The notes below the pieces were generated by a model that did not search any database, had not been told where the DNA came from, and worked only from the letters and a program-made list of their open reading frames with translations. From Caulochytrium protostelioides (Eukaryota > Chytridiomycota > Caulochytriomycetes > Caulochytriales > Caulochytriaceae): a stretch of DNA of 63,052 nt. The position numbers were made by a program, and so were the translations under genes. This document shows positions 53,476 to 62,444 of this stretch, piece after piece. The stretch lies in assembly GCA_003615045.1 (NCBI GenBank), contig ML014219.1:1-63052 (forward strand), read 5' to 3'. Position 1 is the stretch's first letter; each line of letters starts with the position of its first letter.

Positions 53476-54213
53476 CGGGCAGGGCTCGGCAAGGCGAGGT
53501 CCCACATGCGGGTGGCGCTGGGGCTCTCCGCGGCGCTATGGCCCGCGATCACGCGCGCCTCCTCGGGCGGGTCGGGGGTGCGCGGGCAAGCGCCATCAAG
53601 CCGTGGCGTGCCGTGGCGGAGGCGGAGGCGGTCGGGGCCGCGGCCCCTCCGAATGATCAATGCGCTCGATGCAGAGCGACAAACCGCCGACGAAGCGAAA
53701 GGGCGCCGACGACGATCCAAGCGCCGCGCCGCCGTCTCGGATCAAGACCCGGCTCAAGTCGGTCGAGCATCCCTGAAAAATACGTTCACAGTCCCCACAA
53801 TCCCGTCTGCCAGATGCGATCTCACTCGTCCGCGCTGGACGCGGCAGGGATAACAGAAACAGGCTGACTCAGGCATTGGGCATGATCTGCTGGTCCTTTT
53901 TGGGGGGTGGCACGCCTGCAGCAATCGCCAAACGTCAGCACGCCGCCCGGCGAGCGGCGGCAAGCCGCTTAAGAAGCCGTGGTAAGGTTATCTGAAGGGA
54001 GAGCCATGAGGGAGGAAGCTGATGTGGCTTGACGATCACATCGCCATCGGGGCGCCCTGACGTGACCGCCGAAGGGGATGCAGCATGTGCTGCACTCCTT
54101 TGCTGCTCCCCCGCACAGTAAGCCGACGGTATGACATCGCTCCACCGCTACGGTCTCGTCGACGGCGACGAGGCGTCTTGATGCGCCAAGACGGGGAAGC
54201 CGCATGTGCGCTT

Positions 54214-54275
54214 TAAGCCGTCTCAAACCGTCTCAAGAGAGAGCCCATATACGAGCATGCTCGTTAAAAAAATAG
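54214..54275 (+). mobile_element. tail-only trace F of the TnpB/Fanzor family
   Basis: AAGCCGTCTCAAACCGTCTC, then GAGAGAGCCCATATA, the perfect palindrome CGAGCATGCTCG (54252-54263) and TTAAAAAAAT. The order is the same as in copies A and D. No coding end is recognisable upstream, so this is a solo tail. Confidence 0.6.
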
Positions 54276-54632
54276 GTTCCCGTCCTTGAGATGTTCTAAA
54301 GCTGCCACGCCCCGCGTTGCGTGCATTGCACCCCATCGACTCTTTTGTAGCCCACCTGACTGCCCGTTGAGGTAAGCTCCGAGAATGACATGAGAGCTGC
54401 TTTTTTGAGGACGAGGCAAAGACGATTGCTCCGTTAGTTTGGCTCACCGCGCGGGGACAGTATCTATGTTCATATGAAAAAGAGGACCGTTTTAAAGCAA
54501 ATCGACCACGCAGGTGGACCATCATGGCGAAATGAGCGCGGTCACAGGGCCACAAATGAAGGTGTAAGACGACGTATGAGTTGTCACATTCCATATCATG
54601 TTGTATGCATAGGTGAGCCTCATTGCAACTCT

Positions 54633-56384
54633 CTATGACGCCAGTACGAGGTGGCGGCTTCCAACCGCCGCGCAGCGGATCTGTTCACCAACGAGCAAAT
54701 GCCGTGGCGGGTTTTTGAGATATGATGCAGCCGCATCTCGTGAATCAGCTTTGGGTAATAATATTGGCGGCTCGGCGGACGCCGATGTGAAAGGTGCAGC
54801 CATACTACTCGCAATCATGGACCAAATGGAGGGTGTGGTCGATGTTGCGGGTGCCGGATCGAAACGCGGGGACGACCAGAACCACACACCCGACCGGCCA
54901 GTCGCTTGGATGAGCAGCCCGCCATCACCAAACCAGAAACGCTCGACCCGGGGCGGCGGCATGGACGAGGAGGCCGTCGACGCTGACGCGAAGGGCGCGG
55001 ATAGCTGCTGCCCGTGGGAGACGATCACGAGCCGGCCTGCGCTGGTGAGATACGCGATGTCAGATCCAACCGTTTGCACGTCAAGGAGCGTCTCGCCGTC
55101 CACGAGGTCAGCATGGAGGGTGCGAGTCGGCGGATCCGCATACACGTGTTCTATCTCTGGCACCGGGCCGTCGTCGCGCGCGGAGGCATAGTAAGCATAG
55201 GGCGTGTCGAGGGGAGCGGCTTTGGGGACGCCGAAGACGCTGACGGTGGTATCGTTGAAAATCAGGAGATGGCCGCGACCGGCGCGGACGCGCGGCTTGA
55301 GATCCATCAGTGCGTGCTGCAGTAAGATCGGCCGCGTAATCTGCACCATCTGCGCAAACGCGCCGTCATACTCCGGTCCCGTGCTTAAGTAGCCCCAGAA
55401 ATAGACTTCATACTGCGATTCATCGCTCGTTTCTGGAGTATTGTTGGGCCTGGCCAGCACTGCCGTGATGCCTTCCCCTGCATGGACGGAGACAATTTGG
55501 CGGCCGATGGCATTGAAAAACGCAAGATGCTGGGGCTGACTGTCAAAGAAGAGACTTCCTTCGCCGAGCAGGGCGCCACCCCAGGTGACGGCATCACCGC
55601 CCTGGAGCACCATCCCCGTCTCAGCCGCCTTAGAAGGCGGGGCCGTGGCCGATCCACGTACGGCAGTCCAAAGCGATTTTAATGACGGCGTGACGACGTG
55701 TGGTGCGTTGTCTTCAAGCGTCGGCTGCGTCGGCATAGAATTCAAAGAAGCCTGAGCGCCGCCCGACGGCTTCACGGTGTGGTGGACGAGGGCTATAGTG
55801 TGAAAGGCGCCGGTGGCGATCTGATGAAACCGGGCTGGCTTGAAGTGCTCGGCGAACAGCTTGGGCGGAAACACCATGTCGTCGTCTTCCCAGATCGAGT
55901 CGCTGAACCGACCGGCCTGGCCGAAGAAATTGGAACCCCAGGTGATCAACTGTCCGGCGGGCTGGGAGTCCCATGTTTCCGGTGCCGAAGCCGGTGCCGA
56001 AGCCCATGCCGATGCTTGACCGCGGTGCACGATGGCAGCAGAGTGGTCGACGCCCGCACCAACCCGGAGGATCGCCGATCCAGAGGGAAGGGCCATGATC
56101 CGACGTGGATGCGTCTCCGCGCTAAAAAATGAACCACCGCTGCCACGGCCGAACGTCCACAGCCGTGCGCCAGGCGCGGCATCGGGCGCGACGCCGTGCT
56201 CGCTGCTCGTCGCGGTGCTGTATGACGAACCGGCGGGCGCACAGAGTGGTGTATTTGTTCCCGCTCGCCAGCGATGTCGTGAACCCGGCAGTAGCGGGTG
56301 CGAGCGGAGCGGACGCCGCATGGCGGCGACGGCCACGGGGCGCCAAGACCCCGCGACGGGGGTTGTTGGCATCGGCTTGATCAT
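54633..56384 (-). CDS. mitochondrial RCC1-repeat protein (RCC1L/Fmp25-like)
   Basis: A beta-propeller protein with RCC1-type repeats, probably in mitochondria. An Arg-rich, acid-free N-terminus (AAMRRPLRSHPLLPGSRHRW) fits a matrix presequence. Repeats are spread out: LWTFGRGSGGSFF with ILRVGAGVDHSAAIV, then LITWGSNFFGQAGR with IATGAFHTIALV, then AVTWGGALLGEG with VSVHAGEGITAVL, and EVYFWGYLSTG with RVRAGRGHLLIF. Each pairs a W/G-rich strand with the GxxHxxAL-like element of RCC1. Fmp25/RCC1L proteins support respiratory complex III or mitoribosome assembly. The length of 583 is normal for that group. It lies downstream of the MICOS-like gene on the same strand. Confidence 0.8.
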   Translation of the reverse strand: MIKPMPTTPVAGSWRPVAVAAMRRPLRSHPLLPGSRHRWRAGTNTPLCAPAGSSYSTATSSEHGVAPDAAPGARLWTFGRGSGGSFFSAETHPRRIMALPSGSAILRVGAGVDHSAAIVHRGQASAWASAPASAPETWDSQPAGQLITWGSNFFGQAGRFSDSIWEDDDMVFPPKLFAEHFKPARFHQIATGAFHTIALVHHTVKPSGGAQASLNSMPTQPTLEDNAPHVVTPSLKSLWTAVRGSATAPPSKAAETGMVLQGGDAVTWGGALLGEGSLFFDSQPQHLAFFNAIGRQIVSVHAGEGITAVLARPNNTPETSDESQYEVYFWGYLSTGPEYDGAFAQMVQITRPILLQHALMDLKPRVRAGRGHLLIFNDTTVSVFGVPKAAPLDTPYAYYASARDDGPVPEIEHVYADPPTRTLHADLVDGETLLDVQTVGSDIAYLTSAGRLVIVSHGQQLSAPFASASTASSSMPPPRVERFWFGDGGLLIQATGRSGVWFWSSPRFDPAPATSTTPSIWSMIASSMAAPFTSASAEPPILLPKADSRDAAASYLKNPPRHLLVGEQIRCAAVGSRHLVLAS

Positions 56385-57386
56385 CGCTAAGGGGCCAGCC
56401 GGAGTGAGTCAGAAAACAAAACGCGGAGAACGGCGGATGGGTTGGGGGGGGGGGGGGGGTTCAATGCTGATTCTGCTTGTACTGAGCAACAGCACCCGCC
56501 GCGAGCGGGGAAACCCAGGCCGATAAAGCGTGGTGCGCGCAAGAAGCGGTGCCGTTCCAGTTCCCGTCGTAAATTGATAACGGCTGTAAGAATGAAAGCC
56601 AATCGGATTCGGGTCTCGCACGTTCGCGTCGCAAGAGGCTTCGTGAGGTCTGCTGCAGCCGTTCCCTTCTCGTCAATGGAAGCGCGAAGCGCAGACCACG
56701 ACGGTGCCTGAAACCAGCGATGGATCTCGCCTGCGCAAAAGGGAGCTGCATCGATCCAGCCTGGACATCATGGCAGGAAAGGTTGCACGGCCAGACAGCC
56801 CCCCCGCCGCCGAAGGATCGAGGTGAGACGGGCTTGGCGCGATGCTTCTGGGTAGGTGCGACTTGGCCCCGTCGGCCCTTCGTAACCCCGACGAACACCG
56901 CCCCCTATCGACCTCGCTCGCCGCACCACCCCCATGCGCAATGTTGTGGGCCCCATCGCTGCAGAGAGAAGAGGGTCGATCAATGCATCACTGGTTCTGT
57001 ACATACATATTTTTGTTTCTATACAGACCCAACACGCACACCATGCCCTCGCAATGCGCAACGGCTCGCTTTATGATCTGCTGATGCTGATATGGGCGGC
57101 ACGGCGATGTGGATGTTCGTCGAGATCATGGGTGCTGGTCACGACGGTGATTGTCTCCGTCGTGCGCGGCATCATGGCGCTCGTCAGCGGCAGCGGCTCG
57201 CGCGTCGCGTGGTCCATGCTCAGCAAAGAGTTCCTCGCCCTGCGGCCCCACTTCGAGCTCGCCATCTCTATATTCTTGCGTTCATTGTGCTCTGGAGCGC
57301 CAGCCAGTACTGGCGTTCCCACAGTCATGTACCATCTGCCCATCCGCCAGCCCAGTATAAAGAGAGGGCATCAAGTGCCGCTGAAT
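56385..57386. other. intergenic, no supported gene
   Basis: It holds the G16 run and a plus-strand hydrophobic frame near 57070-57330 that would need a frameshift (LRPHFELAIS against YILAFIVLWSASQYW). The end is the boundary of element D, with an additional AGAGAGGGCATC tail-like string in the other orientation at about 57360-57371. Confidence 0.4.
56444..56459. repeat. G16 homopolymer
   Basis: Sixteen consecutive G, upstream of the RCC1-like gene. Confidence 0.95.
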
Positions 57387-57677
57387 CTATCTTTGTTGAA
57401 CGAGCATGCTCGTGTATATAGGCCGTTCCTTACCTCGCGCTGCACACCATGCCCTCCGTGGTGCCCCCCAGGGGTCCTCCACCTAGGCAGTGCCGCATTC
57501 GGTTCAGTATCGGATGAGCTTGCCGATCTTGGGCTGCAGACTGGTTTGCTCCGGGTTGCGACACAGCGCTATCGGTCTGGCGGGTAAGGCCAGGCAGCGT
57601 CGGATGTTCAACGCGGCATTGAGGTCGCGGTTCAAAAACTTGCCGTTGGTGGATTCACACCACAGCAAACCGCGGAC
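57387..57677 (-). mobile_element. TnpB/Fanzor-family remnant D (best-preserved coding end)
   Basis: The minus strand reads one unbroken frame: VRGLLWCESTNGKF, NRDLNAALNIRRCLALPARP, ALCRNPEQ, and KIGKLIRY then stop. WCES supplies a zinc-ribbon Cys, and RDLNAALNIR is a canonical RuvC-III motif. The post-stop region keeps GGACCCCTGGGGGGCACC, GGCATGGTGTGC, GGCCTATATACA, the palindrome CGAGCATGCTCG (57401-57412) and GTTCAACAAAG. Its 5' edge coincides almost exactly with that of copy A (GTCCGCGG against GTTCGAGG) and abuts integrase sequence. Confidence 0.75.
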
Positions 57678-59169
57678 CCATATCCCTTAGCGCGGGCGTT
57701 GCCCGGGTTTCAGGACCACATTCGTCTGGGCGTATACCCCGGTCTCGCAGATCGGGTTGGCCGGAGTCGGCTCGGCCGGGCAAGATTTGGATGGTTCCTT
57801 GAATACGGCAGCTGCCGCCCCAATTCATCACCCCCGCGAGGGCGGTGGCCAAACTTCGCCATTGACCATGAATCAGGCCGTCACGATATACTGGTTGCCG
57901 CGTCGGCGAGGTCGGCCCGATAGCGTCGATTCCCAGGATTTCACCGACTGATTTAGCCGGAGCCGGGTAGAGCTCGTTGTGTGACTTTCGTGGCTGTTCT
58001 ATCGTCTGACATGTGGGACAGTTCTGGGCGAGCCGTTTGGCCACGCCCCGCAGGTGGGGTCCCCGGCCACCTCGGCCAAATTCTCGAGTGTATTGGCCAG
58101 TCCGAGGTGTCTTTCTTCATGGGCTCGTCGAGCCTCATTTCCCGGGTCCTGGACCTCGAGAAAGAGTCGTCCTTGGCCATGTTTGTATTCCTCGGTGGTG
58201 ATGATCGCGTCATCTCGTAGGGTCTACAGGAGTGGCCACCGTCGCTGGTCTCCGCAAACCACCTCTTTGGCGGCGAGGGGGCCGTGGGCCTCGAAGTGCC
58301 CTTTCTGTTGGCAGCTGTGGCTGCGCATCTCGCTTCTGCCACGGGTCGCTGCCGTGCTGGTTGCGTCTATGGGGCGCCAGTCCTTCTTGAAGCGACGACC
58401 CTCCTTGGGGCGCCGATCCTCCCGACGGGACCCCTGTTCGCGGAGGTTGCCCTGGGGTAGCCCGTACACGCGAACTCCCTCGTTGGCGAAGTCCTGCTGT
58501 CTCATCAGGACGTCGTGAATTTCCTGTACCGTATTGCTTGGCTCCGGCGACCACAATGGCTTTGTAGATTTGGGCCGAGAGGGTGTGCCGGATAGCTTGT
58601 CGCAGCATGGGACCCAGCGGCATGTCGGTGTCACGTTGGAGGCGCCGGATCTTGTCGACCTAAGCTGCGAGGTCGGGTTTCCTTGAAAAATCCACGCTCC
58701 TCAGTCGGGCAACCGATGCTGCTGGATTGCCGCGTTCACCAAAAGCTCTTATGAGTGAGCTCTTGTATTTCCATAGGTCGAGTCAGACGGCTGTGTTAGC
58801 CTTTCGCGGGCATCCAGCGAGAGGTAACATTGGAGGTTTGCGCGCAGCTCCACGGGGTTTCCCCCCGTACATGGCCGCTTGAGCTTCGAACAGCCCGAGC
58901 CAGGATTCGGCATCGTCTCCGAGCTCGAATGGAGTGATCGGTAGTCCCACTCCCATCGAGGGTTCCAGGGGCAGTTGATGCTCCATGGCCAGTTCGACAT
59001 CATTCGGGTTACTGTGGGATCCTTGGTTGCTTGCTTCTCCTTTCGTCGCTGGGGCCGCAGTGACGATATGTGGACTGCGGAGATTGACAGTGGCGTCCCT
59101 GGTGTGAATCTCGAAGATGTCAGATCCGGGCGAAGTAGGGAAAAACGGCGGTCGGTTCGGTGACGCCAA
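57670..59169 (-). mobile_element. internally deleted Ty3/gypsy-like retroelement (gag plus integrase N-terminus)
   Basis: On the minus strand a gag-like part opens with ELAMEHQLPL, GDDAESWLGLFEAQAAMYGG and, after a frame change at a C/G run, NPVELRANLQCYLSLDAR. Near 58330 a zinc-knuckle-like SHSCQQKGHFEAHG appears. Integrase follows directly: HEERHLGLANTLEN and, in another frame, CPTC inside LAQNCPTCQTIEQPRKSH, the H2C2 zinc site. Then comes GIDAIGP with the first catalytic Asp, and a stop-free run into element D. Protease, reverse transcriptase and RNase H are missing, so a large internal deletion is inferred. Frames are broken and the copy is dead. No LTRs were identified. Confidence 0.65.
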
Positions 59170-59480
59170 TCCTCAAGTCAGTGCCTTTTTTTGGAATTTT
59201 TGTTGTCGGCGGCCGTTTCTGTCGGCGAGTACCGGGGTCACCCATGTTGCCGTCATAGACTGGAAAACTGTTTGCGACCGATGCGGACACAAGTTCAACG
59301 TGTATATCATGGTCGCCTTGGAAGGATGGTCTGAGAAGTCGTTACCTCGAGGTATGGGGGATAAGATTCGCCGTTGCACGATCATCCTCTCTTAGGAAAG
59401 CAAGCGAGTTGATTCTGCAGTCGTAGCCTGGCTTTCCGGTTTGCAAGCGGACCTAAGTTGGCTCCGACCATATCGACGAC

Positions 59481-60920
59481 ATGCCGTCCAGCCTGCGAAG
59501 CCGCCCCGTCTCATCTGCAGCAATGAACGCCATACAGTTCTCCGACGAGGCGCTCGTCCCCGCGTCCTCCGGCTTAGGCGTCCCATGTTCTCGCGACAAA
59601 GCAGCGCACGGTATCGATTCAGGGTGCGGCACGCCCAGCCGCCGTCTGCCGATCCCCGTCTCGCCCGCCCCATCGCCCCTCCAGTGTCTCCCCCCGGAGC
59701 TCGTAGTGCACATTGCTATGCGGTCCGGCTTCCTGGATGCGATCCGACTAGCAGCGACTTGCCACCGCTTCTTTGCAATCCTGATCGGCTGCCGGCAGCC
59801 TGACGCGGTCGGCGTGCCCCGATTTCACTACAGCAGCGCCGCGTGGCAAGCGTACGCGCACTCGAGTCGGGACGTGGTCGAAACCACCATCGGAGTTCAA
59901 CTGAGGATGGAAGCTTGGGACCGGTGCGTGAGTGGCCTGTACCATGCCACCCCGGAGGCGGCCCTGCGCGCCGCGGCCACGGTGAAAGGTCTTGATCACG
60001 TCGACCCCGTTGACGATGCCTCCACGTCAAGGAGCGCGATCGCCTCCGCTGCGGACACCGTCCGGGAAGCGAGCGGGGCGGTCAATGACCGTCCGGAGGC
60101 ACACCGGACGGTCGTTTGCCATGGCCTGGGAATGACGACGCATGCCCCCGCGGGCGCGTCGAGTCAAGCCGTCCAGGCCCTCCGGCGTCATGCGGAGGAA
60201 CAGCGGGCCGACTTCCTCAGCAGCGGCGAGGGCTCCCAGACCCCGGTGAGCGTGTGTTTGCCGGCCTCGCTCCAGGAAACGGAAACGTTTGTCGAAATCA
60301 AACCGCTCCGATTCGGCGGTGGCGCCGCCCACGTGGTGCCAGGGGACGACCCCCAGGCGACAGGCCTGATGCGACTGAGCATTCGCCCGACGGGTCTGGT
60401 GACATGGCGATTTACGCCCCACCAGGAATCGCTGTCCTGCTATGACGAGGATCGCTGGGCGCGGATCCGAGCAGGCCGGCTGGCCGGACCCGAGATTCCG
60501 GGGACGCAGCCGGAATGCTTGCTGCCCGATCACGCCTGCTCCGCGTGCGCCGTGTATGCATCGATGCAAACATTGATGCGCAGTCCGCCCCTTCAACACA
60601 ACATCCGTGTCGGAGCGATGTTGTCTCCGCCCGGGCTCGGCAGCTGCCCAGACGCGGACATCCAGTGGTTGGCCGATGAGGGGGCGTGTCCGCTGCTTGC
60701 GGAATGGCAGCTGTACGCACCATGGGGATCGGCTCGAGGCCTACAGCGGCATGTCCGTATGGTTATCGCCAGAACCGAGACTGGCGATGCGACCATTATT
60801 CCCATGGCGATCAGTATCCGTATCAATCAGGTGGCGCTGACACCAGGCCAGTTGAAGTTGTATATGCGACTGACAGATCCGTTGTTTACACCGTCTCGAA
60901 CTGTATACGGGGTTTCTTGA
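59481..60920 (+). CDS. F-box-like protein
   Basis: An F-box motif sits at residues 67-101: LQCLPPELVVHIAMRSGFLD, then AIRLAATCHRFFAIL, with the usual LPPEL start and a C-terminal aromatic pair. F-box proteins recruit substrates to SCF ubiquitin ligases through Skp1. The remaining 375 residues show no repeats or known domain that I recognise. Several short blocks look globular (VEIKPLRFGGGAAHVV, MRLSIRPTGLVTWRF, ACPLLAEWQLYAPWG). Two ATGs are possible, at 59481 or 59523. The gene is flanked on both sides by dead retroelement fragments on the other strand, yet its frame is intact over 479 codons, so it is probably functional or recently so. Confidence 0.7.
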   Translation: MPSSLRSRPVSSAAMNAIQFSDEALVPASSGLGVPCSRDKAAHGIDSGCGTPSRRLPIPVSPAPSPLQCLPPELVVHIAMRSGFLDAIRLAATCHRFFAILIGCRQPDAVGVPRFHYSSAAWQAYAHSSRDVVETTIGVQLRMEAWDRCVSGLYHATPEAALRAAATVKGLDHVDPVDDASTSRSAIASAADTVREASGAVNDRPEAHRTVVCHGLGMTTHAPAGASSQAVQALRRHAEEQRADFLSSGEGSQTPVSVCLPASLQETETFVEIKPLRFGGGAAHVVPGDDPQATGLMRLSIRPTGLVTWRFTPHQESLSCYDEDRWARIRAGRLAGPEIPGTQPECLLPDHACSACAVYASMQTLMRSPPLQHNIRVGAMLSPPGLGSCPDADIQWLADEGACPLLAEWQLYAPWGSARGLQRHVRMVIARTETGDATIIPMAISIRINQVALTPGQLKLYMRLTDPLFTPSRTVYGVS

Positions 60921-61292
60921 GAATATAGGTGACCTATCCGCTTTAGGTGACCTATCCGGTTCGTAGCTTCGGTGGCTAGGCGAGCTCCGGATTGCATCAC
61001 GGGCTGTCGGATGGTTGCAGTTTGCTGGTTGGATAGCGTAGGGCCTACGCTCATATCCGGTCCGTGCATCAGCTCCTAGACACGGTTGTCTTGTCCCGGG
61101 GCGGTGACAGCTGGGCCAACCGGCCACAGTTGGGTTGTGAAGCGTTTCAGGCGCTGGTGTCCTTCTTTGGACAGGGTACTCGTGCCTACGAGGACGTCTC
61201 CTCGTGGTGGGCAATAACGGTTGCCCGAATTGTGCGCGTGCATTCGCCATGCTAGAGTTCCAAGGGTGTCTCACCAATCCTGTCGATGGGTG
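60921..61292. other. short interval between F-box gene and retroelement fragment
   Basis: It contains two direct copies of GGTGACCTATCCG (near 60928 and 60947). The minus strand may still be retroelement sequence, since frames beyond the protease fragment stay open in pieces. No gene is called. Confidence 0.35.
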
Positions 61293-62444
61293 TCAAGTTG
61301 GCGGCGTGCAATTCTCCCCGCGTCGGGCGCAGCATGGCGCCCACGCGTTTGGTCCGATCGGCTGTAACTCGGCCCACTCCGTGGTGAGCCGTGCCTGACT
61401 CTTGACCACCACCTCTTGGATGGCCACGGCATTCGCTGCTTCCAGGGGGGGCGCCACCCTGGGTAATCTCTCTTGGGTCGCTCCCGGCTTGGGTTCGACC
61501 CCTACTTCCTGCATCGGTGGGTCCACCTGCTGGGAGCACACCTGCCGGCAGAATGCACGCATGATTCTGCTTCGACCTTGTTGGTCCACGCTGTTGAACC
61601 CCAGAATGACACCGGCTCGCGATTCCGTGGTGACCAAGGTCCGTTCTGGACGTACTCGTCCTTTGTGCGCAATGTCCACTGGCGCCTCCCCTATCACCTT
61701 GATAGGGAAACGGTTGGCTGCTTGCAGCCTCAGGGTGGTTGGTTCAATGGCCGCTTCTGCCTTCCGGCACTGCTCGGCGGAGATTACGCTGGCCTCGGCC
61801 CCGCTATCCAGGAATCCAGCAGTGATGTGTATTCGCTTGTTCGGCGGAGCTTGTTGCTCGCTCCCTTGTTGGCGGAGCCTCATCACCAAGTGATAGGCGG
61901 CCCTTGTTCGGAGCCGCCCATGCTGCCCCCGCGGAGCGCCTTCCTCCGCAACACGGCCCAGGCTCGTCCGAGTCGTTCCCATATCGCGTCGCCCCTGCTC
62001 TGAAACCCGGTTCATCCAGAATATCTGCCAAAGGGATCCTGGCCGTGGGCACGGCCACCAGGGCAGGCACGTCGTCGGCAACCTTCTTGCTATACTGGAG
62101 GTATACGCACACGCTACTGCCGTCACTGTCCGCGATGTAGGAGAACCCGTGTCCTCTACCGTCTCGTCGGCAGAACCCCGAGGTGGCCGCCCACTGCTCT
62201 GCGGCGCATTTGCGCGACACCTGCTGGCGGCCTGCCGGGCGATGACATGATACACGTGCAGAGATCGCGGCAGTAGGCGACAGACGGTTGGTTCGGCTCG
62301 CACCAATCGATGCTTGACGGTCGCTGTCTCCGCCTTCACGGCCGAAATGAGCAGGGACGACGGCGAGGCCCCGGCGTCCGGCTTAAAGGGACTCGCGGCC
62401 TCTAAGGCGGCCACCGCATCGCCATCAGTCCCCCGTAGCTGCAC
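61293..62444 (-). mobile_element. retroelement fragment with aspartic protease
   Basis: A 383-codon minus frame contains ITAGFLDSGAEASVISAEQC, the active-site DSGA of a retropepsin, then LRLQAANRFPIKVIGEAPVD (a typical strand after the active site) and RAGVILGFNSVDQQ, the ILGxxxL flap-to-end signature of Ty3/gypsy proteases. After it comes a Pro/Glu-rich stretch leading toward where reverse transcriptase would start, which is not present. The N-terminal 200 residues are not recognisable. It is oriented like the gag-integrase fragment but lies on the other side of the F-box gene. It may belong to a different copy. Confidence 0.65.

Larger units (their letters stand above)
52548..54632. other. 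gene-poor interval with repeats and element tail F
   Basis: It contains a TATATACGAGACGGCTCGTT tail-like string at 52869-52888, a T-run near 52999, three 14-bp repeats, a CTGGTG/CTG array and tail F. Long open frames are repeat-driven, and no gene is supported. Confidence 0.45.

Noticed and set aside
53004-53867. Plus-strand frames of 265-287 codons
   Set aside because: Driven by the CTG/CTGGTG and 14-bp repeats.
53969-54226. Minus frame with Cys-rich CGGAAKECSTCC as another TnpB zinc ribbon
   Set aside because: No RuvC-III motif follows and the adjacent tail F is in the opposite orientation.
57070-57421. Hydrophobic plus-strand segments suggesting a small membrane protein
   Set aside because: Needs a frame change exactly between the two hydrophobic blocks, with no plausible splice sites.
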